Shown here in pieces: positions 11,510-25,329 of a stretch of 64,000 nt of DNA (position 1 is the first letter of the stretch; each line of letters opens with the position of its first letter). Source of the stretch: Micropterix aruncella (taxonomy: Eukaryota > Arthropoda > Insecta > Lepidoptera > Micropterigidae); NCBI GenBank assembly GCA_944548615.1, contig OX155951.1, forward strand, positions 22,255,934 to 22,319,933. The letters run 5' to 3'. Both the position numbers and the translations under genes were made by a program. The notes beneath the pieces are model-generated. The model had not been told where the DNA came from. It ran no database searches and saw nothing but the letters and a program-made list of their open reading frames with translations.

Positions 11510-12255
11510 TTTGGTGGGTACTAAAAATATCGAGACTACCTCAACTAACTCAAATATTCATTCGCATAATACGCGAAATAAAGAGGACTTGCGTCATTTT
11601 AAGGTGCGTCTGAGTAAGGTTCGGAATAGCTTTCTCTGCCAATCTTACTTATTCTACAACAAACTTCCATTACACATCAGGGGCCTTGGGGAGGTTCACT
11701 TAAAGAAAAAGGTACAGGGTATTTTGACTAAAAACCCCATTTATAGCATTGAGGATTTCGACAATATCAATTTTTCGCAGCTCTATTAACCTACTTGACT
11801 ATTATTATTCCTTATTCTTTCTATTATTGACTATTTTATAATTGCGTTTTTTTTTCGTCTTCTAACTATTTATTGACTATAATTATTATTACTGATTTCT
11901 TTGTATTTGTGTTTTTTCTTTAAAATATCTTCCCGTATAATATGTGAAATTATACAATATTTGTTTGATTATTTATTACTTAGGATTATATAGAAAATTA
12001 GATAGTAAATTTTACGAAATTACTTAAGAATTTTGATTGAAAATATTGGAAAATGTTGTTTCCTCTACATATATAACCTAGAAAATCTGCGCTTGGATGT
12101 TCAACGTTCATACCTTGCAATACCGACGTTCATATCTTATACCTTAATAGGTATTTATATTATACTTGTTATTTTTATTACTTTTGACATAACCAAGTGT
12201 AGGAACTCCTATCAACTGGTTTAAAATAAAAAATAAAATAAAATAAAAAAATTGA
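11510..12255 (+). mobile_element. LINE family 1, 3' end (RT C-terminus plus 3' UTR)
   Basis: The + frame at 11511-11789 carries the conserved C-terminal landmark of Jockey/CR1-like reverse transcriptases: HSHNTRNK, then a RLSKVR segment and FYNKLPLHIR. It ends in a stop followed by about 450 bp of AT-rich 3' UTR and an (aaaat)n tail at about 12222-12252. The reverse transcriptase catalytic core and endonuclease are missing, so it is 5'-truncated. Two more pieces of the same family occur in the window, at 31.4 kb (+) and 38.4-39.3 kb (-). Confidence 0.8.
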
Positions 12256-14535
12256 GATTGTAAGACCAGTAAAAGTATTTTTGAAAGTTTTCACTCTCTT
12301 TCTGCACGTAGTTTTCATAGTATCTATTTAGATGTTTTAAAAATGAGAATTTAATAAAAATGCTCATTCGACATAAGAATGTATATAACCTATTCGGAGA
12401 TAAATTAAAGTTACACAATTCGTATTATTTCTGCAAATGTAAGACTACAAAGTCATATTTTCTTAGTTTAGATAATGCTGATTTTAAACAAGTAATCAAA
12501 CCAGCTATATATACCTATACCAAAACAGCTATTATCACAACCCAGTCGTTTATACCTCCCCTTTACTTTAGCTTCCCCAGTTTTGCGTTATAAAGTTGAT
12601 ACCCTTCGTTAAAGCGATTAAGCCTCTCAACCCCGCCGCACCTATTATTTAGACAAAGGCAGCTGCAATTTTCGCCGAAATTATGCACACCTTGTCGGCT
12701 AAGTCAGCCAGGCCAGCATGGTCTGTCTACTAAATCAAACAGCCGCACATGCGCTCATTTAAAATTCTAAATAAGTCCATTCAATGCATAGACACACAGA
12801 CAACAATGCCTACTTCAGAAATTATTGGCAATTTCTTAAAACAAACAAGCTGGAGGCCAAGGTCCACTTAATTTTGCCTATACAATCGCTATCCCTTCTC
12901 TATATGTTATAAAACTGTATGCCTGTCTGTCTGTCTGTGTGTGTGTGTGTGCGCGCGTGTATTAATAACTCGAGAACTTCTAGGCCGATTTCCAAAGAAT
13001 TTTATTCTATATGTAACTGGCCCATTCCCATCAGATGTAGGCTAAACGAGCCAGCCAAATAATAAATGGGATTAATAGTTTCCGACATATAAAACAAAAT
13101 GTCAGACAAGCCGGAGAAAAAGCCAAAATTTCAAAGCTGAATATCTCGAGATCTAAAGCAATGACATGACAGTGCTATTGCTAAATTCTCTCTTAGGGAA
13201 GTATAGAAAATATGTATAGATAGAAAGTACTATTTATGTAGACCTACAGATTAGTGCATATTGCAAAAATATAATATATATTCAGCGGTTTTTCATTTTT
13301 GGAGTTAAAATTACGGAAAGAATATCCACCCGTTTCTTACCAATTTTTTACAAATTCAAAGAACGATACAGAAATATCCTAGGACGTAATAGTAAATCTC
13401 GTAAATTATAAGTAACTCTCTTTCTTTTACGTTACATACCTATGACTTATTTTAGCCGAATTAAAATTGATTCAGCTGGGAACAGTTTTGGAATTACAGT
13501 AAATTTTGTATTCGTTACGTAATTCGAGAGATAGGTACTTACTTTATTGTGATACTTGACGGTTTCTAAATATATGTTAGAAGAAAAGTCATCTAGTTAT
13601 TGGGAATTTAAATGAGATCATCTCTATTCGGCAGTAACTGGTGAAATAATCAGGTTATCTGTGGGTATTAAAGTTAAAATTGATTACATTTAATATAGCC
13701 GTCCGATTTTATAGCGTCTAACTTGCTAAAGCTGAAGCGTGCAACTTCATGAAGATTGTGACGACGGTGGAAGAAATGCACTGCTATCGTGGGAACTGTC
13801 CCATTGATGCGTTTCTGATATCATTGTGAAATTAGGAACGACAAGTCTTTCAAATATTCGATGCTTCCGATAATTCCGTGTTTGCCAAGACTGAGGTTTC
13901 CTCGTCTGGTATGATTTACTTACCTAATTGAACAATTATTTTAAATATTTTTTTAAAAGACTCAAATCCTGTAATCACGTGCAGTAAAACAACAGAGATG
14001 CCCAGGTTTTTAGTGCATAATTAATTCATTGTTCCTAAACGAAGAGTAATTATGCTTGCGGCAGCAACAAAGTACGGCAATCGGCGAGCGCGTCTCAAAT
14101 TTTAAAGTTTCTTGGAAAGCAGAACAAACTTGAAAAGAAATACCGCCCGCAAGTAATAATCTTATCCTACCCCACATGCCTGTATTTATTTACCGTGGCG
14201 GCTGCTGCGCGTTATGCTGTTCCTAATTTCTGCAATGGCGCGGTGCCAGGGCCCCAGGCTGGGTTACAAGCCTTCGAGGTAGTCAGTCATTTCGAATGAT
14301 GACTGGTTATGATGTTATGAAATTTAGACATTTTTCGGGTAACTTATTCATTTCTCTTTATTTGATAATTCCGTTAAACTGTGTGATCAATAAAAAAATA
14401 AAATAAAAACGGAGCTGCTATGGAATTCACAGACTGGAGTCGGGCCCATCATAATATTATTATTACACTTCTGGGGGTGAGCAGTACCTACACTCCGGAC
14501 TAACTACCAGCTTTGGTAGGTTTAGGACAGCTGTC
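12256..14535. other. Intergenic sequence with a TG-repeat-initiated dispersed repeat
   Basis: At 12926-12958 (TGTC)n and (TG)n precede ataactcgagaacttctagg and ccgatttccaaag. This combination heads common insect dispersed repeats, and a similar motif lies at 52.4 kb. No coding region is identified. 14200-14290 is GC-rich and unassigned. Confidence 0.4.
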
Positions 14536-14536
14536 T

Positions 14537-14557
14537 TAATAATAATAATAATAATAA
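14537..14557. repeat. (TAA)n tail microsatellite
   Basis: Seven TAA units form the 3' tail of the minus-strand L2/CR1-like LINE. Confidence 0.9.
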
Positions 14558-15110
14558 ACTCTTTATTTGCACTTAATGAGTATACAAAAAGGCGAGCTTA
14601 TTGCCACATTGCAATGTCTTACAACTAACCTAAACATAATGGTACATGCGCGCTTGTGAAAATAAAGATTATTACATAACATAGGCAAGTGGAAGAATTT
14701 AAAACTAATAATGTCCGAGGAGAGGAAATTGGTAGAGGAAGAGGAGAGAAAGGGAAGAACTGGTTACGTCTTAGAAAGGTAGTAATCCTTAAGGTCAGTC
14801 TTAAACGATGGTAAAGAAGGCGAGTTTCGTATATTTGCTGGGAGATCGTTCCAGAGTCTTGCACCATGGACACAGAAAGAATAGGTATAGAAATCACTAT
14901 TATGACTCGGAATTTTGAATAAACTGTCAGAGGCTGACCGAAGTACGAGACCGTGGGAACTTAGTGGTTCAAAAAGCTCGTGGAGATAGGACGGTGTTAA
15001 TTGGGAGAGTACACGATATAGGAGAGCAAGTATATGAACATTTCTTCTTTGGCGTACTGTCTTGCCACATATGAGCGTCCACCTTCCCATCCATTCACTC
15101 CCCCTTTGAA
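14537..15110 (-). mobile_element. L2/CR1-like LINE, 3' end
   Basis: The minus frame at 15090-14764 reads through the C-terminal part of an L2/CR1-type reverse transcriptase: RRNVHILALLYR, LTPSYLHELFEPL, then the FCVHGARLWNDLP motif with IRNSPSLPSFK. Downstream (lower coordinates) come a short 3' UTR and a (TTA)n tail, seen as (TAA)n at 14537-14557 on +. Such microsatellite tails, in place of poly(A), are usual in this clade. The upstream minus-strand sequence to about 15600 may be a more degraded part of the same copy, but no catalytic motif is left. Confidence 0.8.
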
Positions 15111-17620
15111 GCGTGAATTCGAGATGCGGAAATTGGAGTTTTAGATTTTTTTTTCTGAGAAGGTGTTCATTATTTTCCTGGAGAGATCAAGATCTTAAGA
15201 AGTGAAACAGAGATTTGGCTGGCAGGCTACGAGCGCCAACTTACAACGCGTGAAGGTGAACAGTGAAGCCGTTCCGGGTGACGACATTTGCCAGATCATG
15301 GTATTTATTTAGTCTGTACTCGTGGTCTTTTGGGATATTTGATTCCTAATAGGAGTTATTTTTTCGAAATAGAGAGTAAAGGAGTTATTTATATCTGGAC
15401 AGAGGGCTCTCCATCCGAGATTTTTTAGAGAATTTATACTGTTTAGAGACGGAATCGACCTCCAGAATCCAATCTGAAGCTTTCTCGATTGTTGAGAAAG
15501 GTTTGCAGTAAAATGTATTTTGCCTTTAGAGCCGTCCCGCACAAAGTGTATTTGGGGGTTTGGAGGGTACTGCCAGACCCTTCTTGGCACGAACCCTTGA
15601 GAGGCTCACGTTAAATTTCATTGATTTCCTGTAATTGAACTCAATTGCTATTGTAGTATTTCGATAATGACTCAGCTTTATGCTTTTGCCACACGTTTGG
15701 AATATAATAAAACTATAGCTATAAATATATAATAACTATATTTTTATTATTTTTAATATATTTACTTGTTAGTATGTGTGCCGCCGATGATTTTGACGTC
15801 AGATGCTGCAGCCGAGAAAGCAGGTACCGAGGCACCTGATCGTATGCACCAATTGGAACATTTAAAGTATTTTGCCAAACCTAAAGGATTTGCCAAAGGA
15901 TTTAGTATATATTTTTCTAAAGATAATCTTTATAGTAAAGGGATTTTAATAACGCATATAATGATTTCCTGGATGTAGGGCTCTACCTACTTATACGTCC
16001 TATATACATCTTTAAAAAATTATCGAATCAGAAGATAGGAAATCAAGCTTCAATTGCCGCCTAGATTGTCGCTGTAAGTCAATGCTCGTGGTTTTATGGC
16101 CGCGGCCAGTGTCAAACAATAAGACCGCAAGCCTGCCGAGTATAAAAGTTTAATACCCGGTTATGACCCCATAGTAAAGTAATAATAATTCGATAACGGC
16201 CCAATGGCCAATCATAGGCCCCATTGCGCCACAAAGATTTTTATGATCCACCCTTGAATTTGGATTCACCCGGCAGGGGTAAAGAGGGGGGGGGGGGGAG
16301 GGGGCTGGCCGAACCGCCCGATTATTAGCCTCTCGGATCGTAAAAGCAAAAGGTAATATAGTAGTTAAATGCGTTTATGGCGCACTTATTACTTCGCGCG
16401 GTACCTCTTTCAATTTGCCTAAGTAACGCGGCCGCGTCGCCCCGGCCCAAAAACGTGTCCATCCACCTTTGCTATGAAATCGCCTCGAGGAATACAAAAC
16501 AAGAAAATACTGCATAGACCGGCATATTAAAGGCTTACTTTTTATTGGGATCTTTAATCGTAATTAGTAACGGACCTTTTAATTCATAGACAAAAATGAT
16601 CAGGCCTATTGAGAATGATGATACCGTGGTATAGTGTGGCTCGAAGCATCAGTTCAAAAGAAGAGAGAAAGGAAGCTTAAACCATTATTTATATGCATCT
16701 TATTGGCCTTGTAAAACCTAGTATTTAACAGATTTAGGCTTTTTTAGGTCCTAGTCTCTTTTAGTATTTAACATATTTAGAAAATATCGATAAAAAAAAT
16801 AACCAAAAAGCTACCAGCCACCTGTTTCGTTATATTAATATGAATTGCAACAACTTGGATCTAAAATGCAAAACGAATAGGTACTTTACGGATCCAAGTT
16901 ACTAAATAATGTTCACTATTATGCAGTACCTACCTACCACCTGCGTTATCGTCATATCATGCGTGTGCGGTTTTAGAACCCGACAAGTTCGATTTATGTC
17001 CTCGAAGAAACGGAAAACTGGACCAATATTATCTGAATAGAAACTAGAAATTGAGTGTTTATTTATTCGAGTATCTTAGGATAAAGAGAAATTTCACAAA
17101 ATAAGTGTATTAAAAGCCAGGCATTATGTATATGCCTTTCAGTTTATGCTGTTCCAATTTCGACCGCTCTTCAAGTGGCTCCGAAAACGCTCCATTTTAG
17201 CCCCATTCGCCATGACAGTGCAGAAATTGTATACGAAAACGTGTCTAAATTGTAAATAACTTTTATGATAGTGATAAAATCGTGATTACCATGTTTCAAA
17301 ACCTGATAATCCTTGTATAAGTAAGTTCCATTTTGGCCTCAAGAAAAAGAATAACAAAACATCAGTCAAAACGGCCAAAATGACATTTTACCACCATCAC
17401 ATATTTTTGCTTTTTTGTAGCAGAATGACGTATTATGAGTCCTTTATGTTGTTCCAACATATCAAAATGACATGTCAATACATATTTATGCCAGAAAGTT
17501 ATACCATTTGTTACATTTATGAATGAAGAATAGAATAATTAATAGCAAATTGCCTTATCAGGCCAGTGATGGTAAGTCACTCTATCTCTAACATATTGTG
17601 GTATAGTGTCTTTTCATCCA
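15110..17620. other. Unassigned intergenic sequence
   Basis: 15110-15600 may continue the LINE. 16080-16500 is GC-richer (gccgcggcc, gcggccgcgtcgccccggcc) and includes a G13 run at 16289. No coding signature is found. Confidence 0.35.
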
Positions 17621-17626
17621 TACTTC

Positions 17627-17674
17627 AACCAAAACAACGTAAAAATACAAAAGTATTTTTACGTTGTTTTGGTT
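17627..17674. repeat. Perfect 22-bp-arm hairpin
   Basis: Left arm 17627-17648 (starts aaccaaaacaacg), AAAA loop, right arm 17653-17674, no mismatches. It ends 8 bp before a much larger palindrome. Confidence 0.95.
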
Positions 17675-17682
17675 ACCCGTTA

Positions 17683-17884
17683 CCCTTAAGATTCCTGACG
17701 TCACTTGCTTCGATTTTATTTTTGTTCTAAGAGAAGCTACTGTCTGGAATACTGTGTCTATACAGTAATTATGTACCTAATATAAAAATATTACATAATT
17801 ACTGTATAGACACAGTATACCAGACAGTAGCTTCTCTTAGAACAAAAATAAAATCGAAGCAAGTGACGTCAGGAATCTTAAGGG
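17683..17884. repeat. 202-bp near-perfect palindrome (93-bp arms)
   Basis: Arms 17683-17775 and 17792-17884 are reverse complements with one mismatch that I could find. The loop is 16 bp. Features in the arms are cctgacgtcacttgcttcg and actgtctggaatactgtg. There is no coding potential. It could be a young fold-back/MITE insertion or a hairpin transcription unit. Part of the arm end (cacagtatacca.acagta) resembles the repeat at 23.34 kb. Confidence 0.9.
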
Positions 17885-18128
17885 CTACCACTAATCGTTA
17901 TATGATTATTCGTCTTCTTCTTGAAACATCGTCCCGGCCAAATTTACGATGCCCCGGCGACGCAGATGCTATTAGGCTACCGATTTGTTCTGAGAATACG
18001 ATATGGCGTCAGCTCGTTAATCTCCATAAAAAAGTAATAGTAAGAGCGGACACAAACTGGGCCCACAGCACATCACAGCCCACAGCACTGCAACTATGGG
18101 CCTAAGGACGCGACATGACTAATCCCTA
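17885..18128. other. Unassigned sequence next to the palindrome
   Basis: An 80-codon + frame overlaps the palindrome arm and has no recognised domain. Nothing is supportable. Confidence 0.4.
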
Positions 18129-18212
18129 GCCCCACTTCCGTTGCACCCTCTTCCCGCATTGCCTTGCAGCTCTTGAGTGAACTTACTGGGTGTTATTATA
18201 CTGTGGTATAGG
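18129..18212 (-). repeat. Dispersed repeat with gcaatgcgggaagagggtgc core
   Basis: The reverse complement shares a taccacagtat terminus and the core gcaatgcgggaagagggtgc with 23341-23415 on +. It is probably the end of one MITE family. Confidence 0.6.
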
Positions 18213-19440
18213 TACAAAACAATGTAACAAAATATGAAAATCCATCTGGTCTCATTAAGAAATACTTGGTTCCTAATGGAAATGGCGCATAAAAAACACA
18301 AATATCCACATTTTTGTTTTATTTTGCCTTTCCTGAAAAGTAGCATTTTAATGATTTGTCGTTCTTAACAACGCACCCCACATTTTTGTGTTGCGTTTTT
18401 AGAGCCTGAATTGAGCTCTAAAGAGAAACAGAATACGGGATAGTGCGCGACTATCATCACTTTTCAGAACATGTCAGGTCACACGTACACACATTCAAAA
18501 ACGACCTCAAATCGAACCACTCTAAACTCAACCCGCACCCATAAAATGAGTATTTAGAAGTGGCGAAATCGCCTAACTGTCACACGAAATAATAAATCAA
18601 AAGAGTTTAATAGCCTGGCACTTAGATATCTACATAAATTTACCTCAAAACCAATGGCGTAAATATTTAAAACGGTATATAGTGGAGCAAAAGCGATACA
18701 CCAATTACCCGGCTTATAAAAGTCAGTGAAATATAATAATGATAAACGATTATAGCGACTTTTCGGACAATCGAGAAGTCGCAGCGGGCGGTCAATTTAA
18801 AATTTTAGAAGAGCCTCGAGTATATAAATTTACACATTAGCAAATTCTCATGTAAGTAGTGGAAGAACCAGAAAATGCCTCTCCGAAATATACTTAATAA
18901 ACACACTAATACTAGAATTAATTGAATTTAATTTTGCTACGCTTCGGTACGCCAAAATGATCGGGAATCTGCTACTTCTGAACAACCTTTCTAATTTATT
19001 ATTAATTAAGGAAACATTTATCTCAGAAAACAATGTCTCACTAAGCTTGTTTTTCTTTACTATGGTGAAGCGCATAGTTTTACAAGAATATATAGCGAGA
19101 TGGACCAGTTTTGGCACCGTTTCACAGGTCGACCAAAAACATCGGCAACACGAGTAAACTCTATGCTGTACGCCAACTAATACAGGTAAACAGGCGTGTG
19201 ACATACACTGAGAACATTATAGCGATGTAATACATGGAAATACGCATATTTCAACAAGGATTGCGTATATAACGCGGACTGTGGTCAATACGTATGAATC
19301 AACTTGACGAGTAACTATGTTGGCTTGAAGGTAGTTGCCGTGTCGTGTCGTAATGTTAAAACACAATGTTAATTCATTACGTCGCGACCTTGGGATCTCG
19401 CTTCTGACATGACAGCATATAAAAGTATACGTACGATTAG
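18213..19440. other. Unassigned intergenic sequence
   Basis: No gene, RNA or complete element is recognised. Confidence 0.4.
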
Positions 19441-19441
19441 G

Positions 19442-19625
19442 GGTCCGGCACACTTGTCTGACGTACGCAACGCATACCACGCATTATGACATCTGGCCCT
19501 TGCATTTGAATGAAAGCAGACACACTTATACACGGAGCAGCTATCCAGGCTTCCATCTAAATTCAAGGGCCAGATGTCATCCATGCGTTGCGTACGTTGC
19601 GTACGTAGGCCCAGTGTGTTGGACC
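19442..19625. mobile_element. 184-bp MITE with long TIRs
   Basis: The ends ggtccggcacact and agtgtgttggacc are inverted repeats. The inversion continues through acgtacgcaacgcat and tatgacatctggcccttg, matched near 19563-19618. Arms are about 60 bp and the centre is about 60 bp. It has no coding capacity. No confident target duplication was found. Confidence 0.7.
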
Positions 19626-19629
19626 TCTT

Positions 19630-20995
19630 ATAGTCGGACACATGAATCATGTTGAAACTACAGTATATTGTTATTTTCGTATCAACCTTGAGGAAAATGT
19701 TGATACGTGTAATCGAGTAATGGAGTTTCAACAAAACTACTTGTAATTCAACACAATTACCATTAAAACATCGTTATCCTGAATAAAACTGTAATATCAA
19801 AATGTTAATGTAAGAAGCAATCCAATATTTTTCTCAGATTTCTCAGATTCGGACATCTTTGGAAATTGGTGTGATATGGAGTAATGTCAAACATTTTACA
19901 TGATGACTAGGAAATTAGGAACCTAGTTCCGATACATTTAGTAAAGAGCATATGTAAGTCGACTCGTGTTAATTAGCACCGGTTGACACTGCAACCCTTC
20001 AACTGAGTAATGTAAAATGCTCTTAATAGTATCTTATCATGTGAAAAATGTGAAATTGTGCTATTATTTTGGTAAAGAACTTGCAACGCTAATATTAAAC
20101 GAACGCAGAGGTACGTTATCTTTAAATCACTTTTTTTTAGTTTTTTTTATGAAGTAATTTACATTAATTCAGAATAAAGTTGCTGTTGCCTGGATTGTGC
20201 CCTATTTATTCCTGCTGCACAGAGGAAAGCTTGGCCTTTTCTATGTATGATTATGTCATGGTAATAAGCATTAAATGTAAAACAACCGCAGAAATCCATT
20301 GATTATTTTAAACTAAACCTGATTATTTAGTTTTGAAACCCTTTTTAGGTGCAAAAAAACAAACGCAAAAAACATGATTTTTATTCTTAAAACGACTTCA
20401 TAAAATCATTTTTTAAAAGGCCTGAAAATAAACGCTAGAAAATATTTTTAACGATATTCCTAATATTAAAGTCCTCAATATTTACTAAATATTTTCAGCT
20501 ATTAGGCCAATTAATTAATAATTAAAATGAAGATACTTCAGGAAAATAACTAAGATCAGAATTATTAAAATTTAATATGTCGCTCCCCAAAAGTTATGTA
20601 TTTGAGTTAGGTCGGTTCGTTATTAGGAGAGAGACATGTTGACACATTTCTCCTTTAAGAACGGAGAACGGTTAAGGCAGATTGGTACACCACACAACTG
20701 TGTACGCTAAAAATGATAGCTAAACTCAGTAGGGGTAGCCCGAAAGGTCTCATACCACGATAATGCGAGCTCTCACATGTCTCGGAAAACAAAGGAGTTT
20801 TTGAAGTAGGAAATCATCGAGTTAATGGTCCACCCTCCGTTCCTACAGTCCTAACCTGAGTCCCAATAATTATTTTACAACATCGGGAATCAATTATTTT
20901 ACATTTCCGGGAATCAAAGATAAGTTGTGTGGTCGGCGGCTTCAAGGCCTCAAAGAAGCTGTCCGAGGGTTCAAAGCGTCTATTTTAATAACCAT
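19630..20995. other. Unassigned intergenic sequence
   Basis: AT-rich, no recognisable gene or element. Confidence 0.4.
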
Positions 20996-21004
20996 AATAG
21001 TTGG

Positions 21005-21600
21005 CGATCCTGCGACCAACAAGTGAAAGAGTTTTGAAAAAGCTGATACTTTTAGATCGGACAGTATTATTGCCATAGAATGCCAGGGTACAGACAGCAG
21101 CACAGATTCCGGGACACCTGGCGCTGGCGTACTAGGAAAGGTGTAATTTTAATTAGTACCCCCAAAGTGTTTTGGAAATGCTGAAAATTCATCAGTAGAC
21201 AGTGGATGCAATAAAGCACTCGAAATATCTGGTCAAACTGCTTCGTATCATTATATTACGCCATTGAGACTATTATATTGCGCTGCACAACCGATGCGTC
21301 ATAGACCGATGAGTGAAATGTATGGATATGCAGTTGCCACGCGTTCGATTATGAAGCAGTCTGACTAATGTTTCGAGTTCTTTATTCCATCCACTGTCTA
21401 CTGATGCACTAATTAAAATTAAGTACCTACTAATGAATGGGGTACTAATTAAATGTACACGTTTCCTAGTACGCCAGCGCTAGGCGTCCTGGAATCTAGT
21501 CTGCTGACTGTACCCCGGCATTCTATGGCCAAAATACTTTTTGATCTGAAAGTATCAGCTTTTCCAAAACTCTTCTACTTTTTTGTGGCTGGCTCTTGTC
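21005..21600. repeat. About 600-bp inverted repeat (arms about 255 bp, roughly 85% identical)
   Basis: The left arm 21005-21260 (gagttttgaaaaagctgatac ... tggcgtactaggaaa ... catcagtagacagtggatg) is matched in reverse complement by 21345-21600. The centre is about 85 bp near 21302. The right arm carries a small partial duplication of attaattaagtacc-type sequence. This is a fold-back element or an old inverted duplication, and no coding frame spans it. Confidence 0.8.
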
Positions 21601-22848
<1,248 letters not shown>

Positions 22849-23252
22849 CCTTGTTATACTAAAATACAATTATACTAAATACAAGTTCTACCTTAAGTTC
22901 TACCAATTATACCTTGTTATAATAAAAACAAGTATTACCCTAGGTTCTACCAATTATACCGTGTTATACTAAATACAAGTTCTACCTTAAGTTCTACCAA
23001 TTATACCTTGTTATACTAAATACAAGTCCTACTTCAAGTTCTACCAATTATACCTTGTTATACTAAATACAAATTCTACCAATTATACCTTGTTATACTA
23101 AATACAAGTTCTACCTTAAGTTCTACCAATTATACCATATTATACTAAATACAAGTTCTATCTTAGGTTCTACCAATTATACCTTGCTATACTAATTACA
23201 AGTTCTACCTTAAGTACTACCAATTATGCCTTGTTATACTAAATACAAGTTC
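22849..23252 (+). repeat. 47-bp minisatellite, about 8 units
   Basis: The unit is about 47 bp: tatactaaatacaagttcta, then ccttaagttctacc and aattataccttgt. One unit is shortened to about 33 bp. The flanks on both sides share cattgaa.tcatc...agaa.tttttt, suggesting that the array lies between short direct repeats. Confidence 0.9.
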
Positions 23253-23340
23253 CGCTCCAAAAATTCTAAAATAACAATTTTTAATCTCATTGAAATCATC
23301 TTATAGAAATATTTTTACTCTCCAGTACTAATATAGTAAT

Positions 23341-23415
23341 AGCACAGTATACCAAACAGTAACTTTACTCTCGAGCTACAGGGCATTGCGGGAAGAGGGT
23401 GCGAGGAATGTGGGC
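23341..23415 (+). repeat. Dispersed repeat with gcattgcgggaagagggtgc core, copy 2
   Basis: It matches 18129-18212 in reverse complement, from cacagtatacca to gggtgcgagg. Confidence 0.6.
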
Positions 23416-24540
23416 AGAGGGGTACGTCTCGACGAACATCTTTGGTTAGCGTTACGCGCAGGTAAAGGCTTGCGATTTTTTTGCTGTAAAACTAGTATAA
23501 AGGTTGGCGAACTGTAAAACTAGTATAATGATGAGCATTTTGTGAGATTCCTGAAAATCGGAAGGCTCGGGTGGTTAGGACAATAGAAGACCCGTTGAAA
23601 CTTGAAGGGTATCGTAAAGGTGAACGACCAAATCTCCGATGGCTTGATTCTGTGGTTAAAAAAAATGCAACTGGATTGAACAACCGAAAAAACCAAAGCC
23701 CAAGATAGAGGTCGAATAGATGAAGATTCTTGTTAAAGACATGACTCTCAATAAATTGTAGAGCTAACAGTGATAGTGATGATGTGAACAAGAACAACTA
23801 TATTTATACGTCAGTCCTGGAATCCATGCAAAAATGCAGCGAAAAATATGAACATTTTAAAATGCCTATGATAAATTTAGTCCCTTAAATATAACCTAGG
23901 TGGGTTGCCAGATTCCACTCAGAAGGAGAGTCTTGTAATGCTGCATGAGTCATCTTTCACAGGCTTTTAATAATTCCACTCTAAAAGTTAAAAAAAATAT
24001 CATGTGGCTTTTTGACACGTCTTGTGGTCAACATTGCATCAGAAGGCCTGCCGAATTCAATCAAAGGACAAGGAAAAGATTAACACATTTCGGAATAGGC
24101 ATCACATGTGGCTCATATCAAGATAAATATAAATGTACGGATGTGTATGTATGTGAGATTATCAAATCTCTATATAATGCAAATTAAGATTATTAACCCG
24201 AGTCTAATGATGCCAAAAAAGACACACAACAACATATAAATTTCGAGAGATTGCGTGCTAAAATAAGTCCGTTACGAAATATATAAAAATTAACAATGAT
24301 AGGCATCGTTCTCAATATTAGCATATATTTCAGATTGGCAAAATATAATATGTATTACATTGACATACAAGGTTTTGAGGTGGCTTAAAATAGTTTCGCC
24401 AGGTGCTTGATAGACACGTTAGTATCATTAACATTTTCGTTAAAATCACCATTTATAGCTAATCATATTTTTACGATTAATTGGTGAAAAATTAAATTTA
24501 ATACATTATTACTGTTAATTTACATTTGCTGGTTTACAGC
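23416..24540. other. Unassigned intergenic sequence
   Basis: Only short frames occur, on both strands. The minus frame at 23492-23797 has no recognised domain. Confidence 0.35.
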
Positions 24541-24850
24541 TGCGAGCTCTTCGCGAGTGATACCAGCGCCGATGTTATTCCACCTGCCGAGGGAAAATAA
24601 AATCTCCAGTAAGACAGTTCTTTACCGCTTGCCGGATATCTACAACTGAAGATTCGTCGAGTGTGACCCATTCCATATTAACATAAATGGTTTTCCGCGC
24701 AAAGTTTCCGAAATAGTAACAGTTCCAAAATAGTACCCTAAACCAGCGGTTGGGCCCGCCCACAGTTGGGCCGCGAAGTCGTCTGAAAGATCTGCGGAAC
24801 CGACGGAAAAAGTAAATTAAAAACACCATAAACTGGATAAAAAAAACCAC
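24541..24850 (-). other. Exon-like open region of unknown origin
   Basis: The minus frame at 24850-24575 (91 codons) has a protein-like composition after residue 35: WFRVLFWNCYYFGNF, then RKTIYVNMEWVTLDESS. A pyrimidine-rich acceptor-like tract ending cctcggcag (minus strand, about 24583-24600) could lead into a second short frame (WNNIGAGITREELAAVNQ, then a stop at about 24526). An upstream gtaaag could be a donor, but the implied intron (about 43 bp) is too short to be convincing. I do not recognise the protein. It may be a gene relic or chance. MITE copy X2 abuts its start. Confidence 0.25.
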
Positions 24851-25229
24851 GACTGTGAACTATTGTATTTATAATTATTTTTATTATGGTATTTTTATTC
24901 AAAAAATGTGGTTTATGTCTTTATCCATATAGATACATGTATATTTCCGAAATGTTCTCAATCAGACCTTTCATTTGACACTAAACACGATATACCTATT
25001 TATGTTCATTTATTAACATTTGGACATTTGGACATTTATACAACTGCTTACCTGATATTTTGACAGTAAATATACTCTATAACACTCGGGATGGCATAAG
25101 GATTCTAACAATACCACACACTTCTAAATCGGTCTAAGCGTTTAGAAGTTATGGTGGAATAAAGAAACGGAAAACAGAAATAGATGAAACCAGATCACAT
25201 GGCACTCTCTTTTTTTGGGGCAGTCGTGT
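24832..25229 (-). mobile_element. Dispersed MITE family X, copy 2 (near complete)
   Basis: The termini ccacgactgtgaactattg (left) and ggggcagtcgtgt (right) are inverted, consistent with TIRs of the form ACACGACTGCC. The interior matches 43029-43410 in reverse complement across its length, including tttgacactaaacacgatat and gaagttatggtggaataaag. It has no coding capacity. Confidence 0.75.
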
Positions 25230-25329
25230 ATAAATGAAAAGCGAACGCATAATTATTGCTGTTTTAAATTTACTGTGAAATCTCGACGTGACATTAGACT
25301 TGTTTACTAGCGCTGCTTTCCCTATCTGG

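Noticed and set aside
22849..23252. CRISPR-like array
   Set aside because: Units are contiguous 47-bp tandem repeats without unique spacers, and the window is eukaryotic.
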